Assembly: GCF_022869785.1 (NCBI RefSeq)
Contig: NZ_CP094997.1
Coordinates: 6,453,001-6,517,000 of the forward strand
Length of the DNA stretch: 64,000 bases
Origin: Dyadobacter chenwenxiniae
Lineage (GTDB): Bacteria; Bacteroidota; Bacteroidia; Cytophagales; Spirosomataceae
Reading direction: 5' to 3'
Below, one piece after another: positions 16,841 through 23,999 of this stretch. How positions within the stretch are numbered: position 1 is the stretch's first letter; every line of letters begins with the position of its first letter. Both the position numbers and the translations under genes were made by a program. Under the pieces are notes generated by a model, which did no database searches, was not told the DNA's origin, and saw only the letters and a list, made by a program, of their open reading frames with translations.

Positions 16841-18127
16841 ATGAACAATCGCCGGTCCTTTTTCCGAAAGAGCGCGGCCATTGGCTTTGGTGCTTTTGGT
16901 CTTAATAGTCTTTACAACGAGCTGCACGCCGAAAGTTTCAGTGAAGCCGAGAAGCTTTGGAATGATAACAGTGCGGACAATGAAGATTACTGGTCGGTGA
17001 TCCAAGATGCTTACACGGCGAGTAAAAGCGACATCATTATCCTCAACAACGGCGGCGTCTCGCCGTCGCCGATTGCGGTGCAGGAAGCTTTGGAAAAATA
17101 CAATAAAGCCGCTGCACAGGGTCCTTCCTATTATATGTGGCGGATCATAGATAAAGGCCGAGAACCACTCCGGCAGCGTCTGGCCAGGCTAGGCGGTTGC
17201 GATGCAGAAGAAATAGCGATCAATCGGAATGCAACGGAGGCGCTGAACACGATTATTTTCGGTTTGCCGCTCGACAAAGGCGATGAGATCATTGGCACTA
17301 TTCAGGATTATCCCAACATGATCCAGGCATGGAAACAAAGGGAAATGCGCGACGGGTTGGTCTACAAGCAATTAACATTTGATTTCCCGATTGAAAATGA
17401 CGAGCAGATTGTAAAGGCATTTGCTGACGCCGTTACGCCAAAGACCAAAATTATTCACGTAACGCACATTATCAACTGGGTAGGGCAAATCATGCCGGTG
17501 AAAAAGATCTGCGACATGGCGCATAGCAAAGGTATTGAGGTGGTTGTGGATGGCGCGCATACATTCGGGTTGCTGGATTATAAAATCCCCGACCTCGATT
17601 GCGATTATTTTGGGACCAGCCTGCACAAGTTTTTGAGCGCGCCCGTAGGAAGCGGCATGATGTGGATTAAAAAAGAGAAAATTGAGAAAATATGGCCGTT
17701 ACTATGCAACAGCCAACCAAAAAGTAAGGATATCCGCAAGTTTGAAACATTAGGGACACGCAGTTTTTGCATTGAGCAAGCCATTGGTGAAGCCATTAAT
17801 TTCCAGGAGGGCATCGGTTCCAAAAGAAAGCAGGAAAGAGTGCATTATTTGAAAAAATACTGGGCAGAGAAAGCACTGCAGATTCCGGGCGTGAAGATCC
17901 ATACATCGCTGAAACCGGAGTATTCCTGCGCCATAGCAGGCGTGAGCATTGATGGGATGAAGCCCGAGGAACTGGATAGTAAGCTCATGAAAGATCACCA
18001 GATCCATACGGTGGGCATTAATTGGGAAAACATTCATTGTGTGCGGGTTACACCTCATGTTTATACCAAAATCAGTGACCTGGATAAATTGGTCGGGGCG
18101 CTGGAAAAGATTGCCAAGAAGGCCTGA
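16841..18127 (+). CDS. Tat-exported class V aminotransferase-fold PLP enzyme
   Basis: A 428-residue protein with a twin-arginine-like leader (NNRRSFFRKSAAIGFGAFG). The body is a class V aminotransferase / cysteine desulfurase fold: an INRNATEALN segment near residue 130 that places the cofactor phosphate, VVDGAHTFG with the PLP-binding Asp and His, and the Schiff-base lysine K263 in TSLHKFLSAPVGSG. Close types include isopenicillin-N epimerase-like proteins. The substrate is unknown, and exported PLP enzymes are uncommon outside Bacteroidota. It is followed by its own terminator. Confidence 0.85.
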   Translation: MNNRRSFFRKSAAIGFGAFGLNSLYNELHAESFSEAEKLWNDNSADNEDYWSVIQDAYTASKSDIIILNNGGVSPSPIAVQEALEKYNKAAAQGPSYYMWRIIDKGREPLRQRLARLGGCDAEEIAINRNATEALNTIIFGLPLDKGDEIIGTIQDYPNMIQAWKQREMRDGLVYKQLTFDFPIENDEQIVKAFADAVTPKTKIIHVTHIINWVGQIMPVKKICDMAHSKGIEVVVDGAHTFGLLDYKIPDLDCDYFGTSLHKFLSAPVGSGMMWIKKEKIEKIWPLLCNSQPKSKDIRKFETLGTRSFCIEQAIGEAINFQEGIGSKRKQERVHYLKKYWAEKALQIPGVKIHTSLKPEYSCAIAGVSIDGMKPEELDSKLMKDHQIHTVGINWENIHCVRVTPHVYTKISDLDKLVGALEKIAKKA

Positions 18128-18154
18128 TCATACATTTCGCCAAAATTTAGAGCG

Positions 18155-18194
18155 CATAACCTGCACGCATTGAGGCGGGTTATGTTTTTTTTTT
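18155..18194 (+). terminator. Rho-independent terminator
   Basis: CATAACCTGC (18155-18164) pairs with GCGGGTTATG (18175-18184) with one T-G wobble, followed by a run of ten T. It ends the PLP enzyme gene. Confidence 0.88.
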
Positions 18195-18331
18195 ATAGTA
18201 TAAATGGCTCTGGACCGTTTATCGTAGATAAGGATTTTAAAGTCGGTAAATTCAACCATTCGAACGCATTAAGCTTTTTATCGGAGGCTTAAATCTTTAT
18301 TTTTGATATCATCAGCTAAAAACCTAATCAA

Positions 18332-18943
18332 ATGACGCAATTACGAAAGGGTTCTTTCCTCAAAAGGGCCAAAGATATAAGCATCAGCAGCGCATTGGCA
18401 CTCACCATTTTATCGTCCGGGATCGGAATGACGGGATGCGGTTCCAATGAAGACGAAGAAGCTTACAGTTACGAAGAGACCAATTATTCCAAAGGCATCC
18501 GCTCGCACATTAAGGAGGTTAAGCCCGGAGAATTCAAGATTACAGATGAAGAAAGCGTGGAAGCAGACAAGTCCGTTGCCATTGTCACTTATCTCGATGG
18601 CCACACCGATTCGCTGAGCACAGCCGCAGCCAAAGCGTTGATCGACGATGAAATCCGCAATAACCAATCTTCCGTGGGGCACCATAGCGGCCTGTCTACC
18701 ATGCTTTTATACGGCGGGATGGGGTATATGCTTGGAAGAAGTTCCAACAATGCCTACATGAACAACTATCGTGGAAACGGCAGTGCCGCCAGAGGATTTT
18801 ACGCAGATCCTAACGCTTATAACAAGTCGCAAGGCGCTGTGCAGCAGGCCAATGCTTCCCGTACGACCCGCATGGTGACTTCCCGTCCCAAAGGCGGCAG
18901 AAATGGTTTCTTCGGACGTTCCTCAGGCAGAAGCGGAGGTTAA
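18332..18943 (+). CDS. YgiB-like lipoprotein (DUF1190-type), partner of the YgiC-like gene
   Basis: A 203-residue probable lipoprotein: a hydrophobic N-terminus ends in a lipobox with Met-Thr-Gly-Cys36. The rest is a short acidic stretch, a mixed middle, a glycine-rich membrane-like segment (MLLYGGMGYMLGR), and a Ser/Gly/Arg-rich tail ending FGRSSGRSGG. From memory, Enterobacteria YgiB has the same plan (lipobox, a GYMMGR-type segment, a Ser/Gly tail) and is also encoded directly before the ATP-grasp protein YgiC. Here the YgiC-like gene starts 10 bp downstream. The similarity is of layout and context, not a proven homology. Function unknown. Confidence 0.65.
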   Translation: MTQLRKGSFLKRAKDISISSALALTILSSGIGMTGCGSNEDEEAYSYEETNYSKGIRSHIKEVKPGEFKITDEESVEADKSVAIVTYLDGHTDSLSTAAAKALIDDEIRNNQSSVGHHSGLSTMLLYGGMGYMLGRSSNNAYMNNYRGNGSAARGFYADPNAYNKSQGAVQQANASRTTRMVTSRPKGGRNGFFGRSSGRSGG

Positions 18944-18953
18944 AATCAGGATT

Positions 18954-20126
18954 ATGATCAAATTAAAATCGCTTCCCAATCACCCGGAACAGGGGCTACA
19001 AAAAGTGGGCTGGGATTGGATGCTGGGTGCCGACACAGCTCCTTATGTGGTGAGCGACGTGGTAGTCGTTAACGAGGAGCAGGCTGTTCAATATTACGAG
19101 GCTGCCGGAACATTGTATGAAATGTTGGTTGAAGCCGGGCAATATGCCATTGATAACCAGCTTTATAAAGAAATGGGCATTCCGGAAAACCTAAGAGAAC
19201 TGATCGAGCTCTCCTGGCAGGACGACCGTCATATTCACCTGTATGGTCGATTTGATTTGGCTGGCGGGATTGATGGTGAGCCGGTTAAACTTATCGAGTT
19301 CAATGCGGACACAGCGACTTGCATTCCTGAAACGGCCGTTGTGCAATGGGCACATTTGCGCATGAACGGGCTCGACGAATCCCAGCAGTTTAACACGCTT
19401 TACGAGACGCTGGTAAACCAGTTCCGTTATCTTAAAGATGCCAATAACGATCTGGACGCTTCCATTTTGTTCTCTACGATGCGCGGTTACCCGGAAGACG
19501 ATACCAATGTGGCGTTACTCACGGAAGCGGCACGCGAAGCTGGCTTTGATACGGATTTCGCTTATATCGAGGAAGTTGAGTTTTCAAATGGTGAAGGTAT
19601 TTTCAAAATGGTGCCCGATTCCAACGACTTTCTGCGGTTTGATTTCTGGTTCAAGCTCGTGCCCTGGGAATACATTGGAAATGATGAGCCGGAACTGGCT
19701 GGTATGCTTACAGAAATTGTCAAAAACCGAAAAGCTGTCATCCTTAACCCTGCCTATACGCTTTTATTTCAGTCGAAATATATTTTAAAAGTCCTGTGGG
19801 ACCTTTATCCCTATCATCCGCTGCTGCTGCAAACCGAGCGATATGCATTGCCGCATAAAAAGTCGGTTCGGAAAGTGCTTTTTGGTCGCGAAGGGGCTAA
19901 CGTTTCTATCCTCGAAAAGGGCGGGGAAGTGTTGGAAACCGTGGAAGGAGAATATGATGACCAGCCCAAGATCTATCAGGAATATCTCGAATTCCCTATC
20001 GACGGGGCGGGAAATTCGTATCAGGCGGGCATCTTCTACGCAGGCGAGGCGTGCGCGCTGGGCTTTCGCCGGGGTGGAAAAATACTGGATAACAAGGCAC
20101 AATTTGTCGGTCATCTGGTTGACTAA
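18954..20126 (+). CDS. Glutathionylspermidine synthase-family ATP-grasp protein (YgiC-like)
   Basis: About 390 residues matching the synthetase half of glutathionylspermidine synthase. It shows ELSWQDDRHIHLYGRFDL, the substrate/ATP segment Phe116-Asn-Ala-Asp-Thr with ATCIPE after it, LFSTMRGYPED, and the late GREGANVSIL glycine-rich loop. YgiC/YjfC-type proteins form a C-N bond at the cost of ATP, but most stand-alone members have no known substrate. The ATG at 18954 is used; a longer frame starts inside the upstream gene with a non-ATG codon. The 10-bp gap to the YgiB-like gene shows co-transcription. Confidence 0.88.
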   Translation: MIKLKSLPNHPEQGLQKVGWDWMLGADTAPYVVSDVVVVNEEQAVQYYEAAGTLYEMLVEAGQYAIDNQLYKEMGIPENLRELIELSWQDDRHIHLYGRFDLAGGIDGEPVKLIEFNADTATCIPETAVVQWAHLRMNGLDESQQFNTLYETLVNQFRYLKDANNDLDASILFSTMRGYPEDDTNVALLTEAAREAGFDTDFAYIEEVEFSNGEGIFKMVPDSNDFLRFDFWFKLVPWEYIGNDEPELAGMLTEIVKNRKAVILNPAYTLLFQSKYILKVLWDLYPYHPLLLQTERYALPHKKSVRKVLFGREGANVSILEKGGEVLETVEGEYDDQPKIYQEYLEFPIDGAGNSYQAGIFYAGEACALGFRRGGKILDNKAQFVGHLVD

Positions 20127-20300
20127 TCCTCTGAAAGTGACCGCATACTAACTGAGGCGACCGTTTGCTCATCTTTTTAGGAAAAAATCATTTTGTCTGG
20201 CAAAGTTTGTAATGCTGTTGATGGGGCGTTGGTATAGATATTATGCAAGATGCAAACGAGCACATCAGCGCATTCCGAAAATTCTTAAACAAAGCCAGTC

Positions 20301-20633
20301 ATGATACACGAGAAAATTTTTCAATTAAAAAGCGGACGAGAAGTTAAAGTCATAGTAAAAGGTTACTTTCTGCACGACAATCCACAACGCAGCACAGAAT
20401 ATGAAATATTGATCAGGGAGCCGAAAGAAAAATACTTCCGCGCACCGATAGGCATTAATCATCCGCAGTTTTGGAAACTCAAAAGGCTGGCGACGCAGCA
20501 AGCTAAGTTACTCGTGATGGAATACAGCGGGATCACACAGCGACAAGTTAATCAAGCAGTTAACGAATTTAATACCGTATTGAGTTTTCCCGCAGCACAT
20601 ATAGGACTGCAATTTGAAAGGGAATTAGTATAA
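20301..20633 (+). CDS. Hypothetical cytoplasmic protein
   Basis: A 110-residue protein with an ATG start and no signal peptide or membrane segment. I do not recognise a family. It has a charged, mixed alpha/beta composition: an N-terminal strand pair (FQLKSGREVKVIVKGYF), a basic middle (FWKLKRLATQQAKLL) and a helix with ITQRQVNQAVNEFN. Codon use looks like the neighbours. It stands alone between the YgiC-like gene (175 bp upstream) and a terminator at 20713, so it is probably transcribed singly. Confidence 0.6.
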   Translation: MIHEKIFQLKSGREVKVIVKGYFLHDNPQRSTEYEILIREPKEKYFRAPIGINHPQFWKLKRLATQQAKLLVMEYSGITQRQVNQAVNEFNTVLSFPAAHIGLQFERELV

Positions 20634-20712
20634 AACTCAATCACATTTATGGTTTGCAAAAAGACAACCACAGTTTCGGTGCAAATCAACTTCTCTTCGG
20701 ATTTTCACTTGT

Positions 20713-20770
20713 AAAGCGGGCGGATAACTATCATTTCAGATGAAGTTGTTTTGCCCGCTTTTGTATTTTT
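20713..20770 (+). terminator. Terminator hairpin
   Basis: AAGCGGGC (20714-20721) pairs with GCCCGCTT (20753-20760), with a second small stem possible inside the loop (AACT... / ...AAGTT). T-rich bases follow. It lies about 80 bp after the 110-residue hypothetical gene. Confidence 0.7.
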
Positions 20771-20832
20771 GGCGATTCGCTGCTTGATTCACTCAGGACA
20801 ATTTCCGCTTCTCACAACTTGTTGCTCTATTC

Positions 20833-20862
20833 TTAATCTTATCTGTTAATAAATAAGATTAA
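20833..20862. repeat. Perfect 10-bp AT-rich inverted repeat upstream of the SDR gene
   Basis: TTAATCTTAT (20833-20842) and ATAAGATTAA (20853-20862) are exact reverse complements around a 10-nt spacer, 62 bp before the SDR start codon. It may be an operator for the SDR gene; the weak AT stem makes a terminator less likely. Confidence 0.5.
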
Positions 20863-20924
20863 AAAGTGCCCATGAGATGCTTTTGACGTTGGCTTATCGC
20901 CAATACTTAACGTTATTAAAAGTC

Positions 20925-21671
20925 ATGCAAACCAATTTCAGTGCACAAGTTGCAATTATCACAGGAGCGGCCTCGGGCTTAGGACTTGTGATTGCCCATA
21001 AGCTCTTGAATGAAGGAGCTTATGTCGGCCTTTTTGATCTAAACATTACCGGCCTCCGTGAAGAGTTCACGGGTCATCCCGACAAGGAAGAGTTTGTCAG
21101 TGTGGATGTTACAGACGAGGAAATGGTGGGAAAAGCCGTGAAGCAGATCATAGCCCGCTTTGGGAAAGTTGACATTTTGATCAACTGCGCCGGTATTACG
21201 GGCGCAACCAATGTAAAAAGTCATGAAGTGGATACAGACAACATTAGAAAGGTGTTCGACATCAATTTCATGGGCAGCTTTTTCACTTCAAAGGCCGTAT
21301 TGCCGTATATGCTGGCCAATCATTATGGCCGGATTTTACACATTGCCTCCATCGCCGGAAAGGAAGGAAATGCCGGAATGCTGGCTTATTCTGCGTCTAA
21401 GGCCGCTGTTATCGGCATGGCCAAAGTCCAGGGGAAGGAATACGCAGAGACAGGGATCACCATTAACGCATTAGCACCAGCAGTTATCGAAACGCCGCTC
21501 GTACACGCTATGCCCGAGACGCAAGTAAAATACATGACCGACAAAATCCCGATGCGGCGCTGCGGAACGCTGGAAGAAGCCGCAAATATGGCCGCGTTCA
21601 TTGTGTCAGCGGAAAATAGTTTTACCACCGGCTTCACCTTCGACCTTTCGGGAGGAAGAGCCACTTACTGA
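20925..21671 (+). CDS. Short-chain dehydrogenase/reductase (SDR)
   Basis: About 248 residues of a classical SDR. The cofactor motif is TGAASGLG, followed by the Asp-Val-Thr after strand 4, an NCAG motif in place of NNAG, and the catalytic Ser in IASIAG with Tyr-x-x-x-Lys as YSASK. The end TTGFTFDLSGG fits 3-oxoacyl-ACP-reductase-like or sugar dehydrogenase SDRs. The ATG at 20925 is chosen because the family starts just before the first strand (NFSAQVAIITG); an upstream in-frame ATG at 20877 would add 16 unneeded residues. It runs convergently into the cupin gene with a 7-bp overlap. Confidence 0.9.
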   Translation: MQTNFSAQVAIITGAASGLGLVIAHKLLNEGAYVGLFDLNITGLREEFTGHPDKEEFVSVDVTDEEMVGKAVKQIIARFGKVDILINCAGITGATNVKSHEVDTDNIRKVFDINFMGSFFTSKAVLPYMLANHYGRILHIASIAGKEGNAGMLAYSASKAAVIGMAKVQGKEYAETGITINALAPAVIETPLVHAMPETQVKYMTDKIPMRRCGTLEEAANMAAFIVSAENSFTTGFTFDLSGGRATY

Positions 21672-22003
21672 TTTTTTTCAAGCTCGACGAAATCTTCACG
21701 AACAGGCGTAAAACAATCGATCACTTTGCACTGCGTATGGGCAACAGCGGAATGGGGTGCATGAGATGGAATGTAAGCCGTCATGCCTTTGGTCAGAAGC
21801 ATTTTTTCGCCATTAATATCAAATTCGAGCTCACCTTCCAGAACGTGGCACCATTGTTCGTGGTGGTGGCTATGTTCTGGCAGGATTGTTCCGCTGTCAA
21901 TAGTGAAATGGCCGAACGTCATCTTGTCTGAGTGTGAGAGCGTTCCATGGATGCCGTCCCAGATCTTCACATGTTTATTGGTGTTGAAATTTACAAAAGG
22001 CAT
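21665..22003 (-). CDS. Cupin-domain protein
   Basis: A 112-residue single-domain cupin. The metal site is clear: PEHSHHHEQWCHVLEGELEF gives the His-x-His-x-His-x(n)-Glu of motif 1 with the following Gly-Glu, and IPSHAPHSA gives the motif 2 His. No other domain is present, so it may be a small dioxygenase/isomerase or a sensor; sequence does not say which. It overlaps the 3' end of the SDR gene by 7 bp in convergent orientation and is divergent from the secreted protein gene at 22125. Confidence 0.88.
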   Translation of the reverse strand: MPFVNFNTNKHVKIWDGIHGTLSHSDKMTFGHFTIDSGTILPEHSHHHEQWCHVLEGELEFDINGEKMLLTKGMTAYIPSHAPHSAVAHTQCKVIDCFTPVREDFVELEKNQ

Positions 22004-22062
22004 AATAATGTTTGGGTAAGCTGGATATTTGAATTTAAAAATAAGGAAAACGCATGGAGCAG

Positions 22063-22093
22063 TTTGCTATTCATGTTGCTTTTTATACATTTG
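22063..22093 (+). promoter_or_regulatory. Bacteroidota-type promoter: TTTG-N19-TACATTTG
   Basis: TTTG at 22063-22066 is followed, exactly 19 bases later, by TACATTTG at 22086-22093, a full match to the TAnnTTTG -7 element with the standard spacing. Transcription would begin near 22100. This argues that the gene downstream starts with TTG at 22125 and not at the earlier in-frame TTG at 22029. Confidence 0.7.
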
Positions 22094-22124
22094 TATATTC
22101 CGACCGAATTTTAATATTACAACA

Positions 22125-22679
22125 TTGCGCAGGATTTTATCCATATTGCTTTTGGGGTTGCTGCTTTACAACATGGTGGGCTATTCAATAGTTTACCTGT
22201 CGGAAGAAACGCATACCATTAGCGAACAGGGAAAAGATCTTATTCATCAGTCGGAAAATTCTCAGAACATTGTGATTAAAGTGCCGGTTGCCGTTCCTTA
22301 CCAGACAAGCTGGGACGCGCCTGAGCAGGTTGAAGGTCAGATTTTGCATGAAGGGCATTACTATCAGATGAAAAGCCGTCAGCTGATCAACGACACACTT
22401 TATGTGCAATGCGAGTTTGACCAGGGCGCCCGCGAACGTTTCAGCGATCTGGCCAACAAAATCAATGATCAGGTGACAGGCAATGTGCCCAATCCGCAGA
22501 AGGATCATCATTCAAACATTCTTAAAAACTTTGTAAAAGAATACATGTCCCAGGATAGGAAACATGTGTTTTATTTGCTTGAATGGGCGCCCGCCCAGGA
22601 GATCGCCGTTTCTCAGGTGCAGCTTCATTTTTCCGAAAGACAATTTACCATTCCCTCGCCGCCACCCGATCTGGCTTAG
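22125..22679 (+). CDS. Membrane-anchored or secreted protein of unknown function
   Basis: About 184 residues starting with TTG at 22125, chosen because a strong promoter (22063-22093) puts the mRNA start near 22100 and the reading from there begins with a signal or membrane anchor (RRILSILLLGLLLYNMVGYS). The rest is soluble and hydrophilic, with ETHTISEQGKDLIHQ near the membrane, a QMKSRQLINDTLYVQCEFD region and a Pro-rich end (IPSPPPDLA). No family is recognised. It stands alone, 145 bp before the AhpD-like genes. Confidence 0.62.
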   Translation: MRRILSILLLGLLLYNMVGYSIVYLSEETHTISEQGKDLIHQSENSQNIVIKVPVAVPYQTSWDAPEQVEGQILHEGHYYQMKSRQLINDTLYVQCEFDQGARERFSDLANKINDQVTGNVPNPQKDHHSNILKNFVKEYMSQDRKHVFYLLEWAPAQEIAVSQVQLHFSERQFTIPSPPPDLA

Positions 22680-22824
22680 TAACATCATTTCATTTTCTCC
22701 TTTTCGACTGCATTTCGTCAGAAATGTTGTTTTCAGATTGAATTGAAAATCAGCGTATGATGGCTGTTTTGTTCAATTTGAAACAGGGGAAGAAATCTTT
22801 TTACTACTAACAGATTTTTTCAAA

Positions 22825-23382
22825 ATGGCGCATATCACATTGCCCGACGAATCACTTCCGGGGATCGTTGGCCTGTTTAATTTTCGTCCCGAAACAGCTT
22901 CTTCACTGCGCTGGCTTGCAGATACCTTGTTACGAGGGGAGTCTCCGCTTACCAGTGGCGAACGCGAACTCATTGCCGCTTACGTTTCCCATCTGAACGA
23001 CTGCAAGTTTTGCCACATGTCACACGCTTCGGCTGCGATGGCGCACTTGTCTTGTGATCTGGATCAGATCGCCGATATCCGAAACGGATTTCAGGAAATT
23101 CCTGTCACGCCAAAACTGCGTGCGCTGCTTAATATCGCTGCCAAAGTGCAGAAAAGCGGTAAAGAGGTTTCGGAAGAAGACGTTGCTGCCGCGCGTGCCG
23201 AGGGAGCCATTGACCGCGAAATCCATGATACGGTTTTGATCGCAGCGTCATTCTGCATGTTCAACCGTTATGTGGATGGGTTAGGGACCTGGGCGCCTCA
23301 GGAAAATGAGGATTACCGCGAAATGGGACAACGTATGGCCTTCAAGGGTTATATCCCTTCGGTTGAAAAAATTGCTGAATAA
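22825..23382 (+). CDS. AhpD-like peroxidase-related protein, copy 1
   Basis: A 185-residue protein of the carboxymuconolactone decarboxylase / AhpD superfamily. The active-site motif is Cys60-Lys-Phe-Cys63-His-Met-Ser-His67, preceded by GERELIAAYVSHLNDC, with a second half VLIAASFCMFNRYVDG. AhpD-type proteins use the two cysteines to reduce peroxides or peroxiredoxins. Copy 1 is 28 bp upstream of a second, related copy, and both precede a TonB receptor and an MFS transporter in the same direction, so they probably form one operon. Confidence 0.88.
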   Translation: MAHITLPDESLPGIVGLFNFRPETASSLRWLADTLLRGESPLTSGERELIAAYVSHLNDCKFCHMSHASAAMAHLSCDLDQIADIRNGFQEIPVTPKLRALLNIAAKVQKSGKEVSEEDVAAARAEGAIDREIHDTVLIAASFCMFNRYVDGLGTWAPQENEDYREMGQRMAFKGYIPSVEKIAE

Positions 23383-23410
23383 TTCTTCAAATCATTTTCT
23401 TTTAATAGCA

Positions 23411-23986
23411 ATGCCACATATACCATTGCCGGAACATTTGCCGGGAATAACAGGTCTGCTGGAATACAATAAGGAAACCGCCGCGCCCATTCGTGAGCTG
23501 ACACAGTTCCTTTTGCGTGGTGAATCAACATTAACACCCGGAGAAAGGGAGCTGATCGCGACCATTGTCTCACACAACAACGCATGCAAGTTTTGCACTG
23601 CTGCACACACAGCCGCTGCCGATCTGCTGATTGGCAACAACGAAACCTGCGAAATCATGAAGCAGGACATTGATGCCACGCCGGTAAGCGATAAAATGAG
23701 AGCATTGCTCAAAATCGCCAAACAAGTTCAGGTGCTGGGAAAAGCGGTGACAAAAGAAGCCATCGCAGAAGCGAAAAATAACGGTGCAACTGACATCGAA
23801 ATCCACGACACGGTGCTGATTGCCGCCTTGTTTTGCCTGTACAACCGCTATGTAGACGGAATGGCCACCGTTGCGCCATCCAATCCTGAATTCTATCAAG
23901 GCCTCGGCCAACGCCTCGTCGACAATGGTTATAACAGATTAGCCAACGGTTACGACCATTTGAAACAACAAAAACAACCCTCGTGA
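23411..23986 (+). CDS. AhpD-like peroxidase-related protein, copy 2
   Basis: About 191 residues, clearly paralogous to copy 1: the same GERELIATIVSHNNAC block leads into Cys59-Lys-Phe-Cys62 with His66, and the second half (VLIAALFCLYNRYVDGMA) is also kept. The longest frame reaches back into copy 1; the ATG at 23411 gives the same N-terminus (MPHIPLPEHLPGITG) as copy 1 and is preferred. Copy 2 has an extra C-terminal extension (NGYDHLKQQKQPS). It ends 13 bp before the TonB receptor gene. Copies of this type may work as a hetero-oligomer; that is inference. Confidence 0.88.
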   Translation: MPHIPLPEHLPGITGLLEYNKETAAPIRELTQFLLRGESTLTPGERELIATIVSHNNACKFCTAAHTAAADLLIGNNETCEIMKQDIDATPVSDKMRALLKIAKQVQVLGKAVTKEAIAEAKNNGATDIEIHDTVLIAALFCLYNRYVDGMATVAPSNPEFYQGLGQRLVDNGYNRLANGYDHLKQQKQPS

Positions 23987-23999
23987 AATCAACTCCTCT

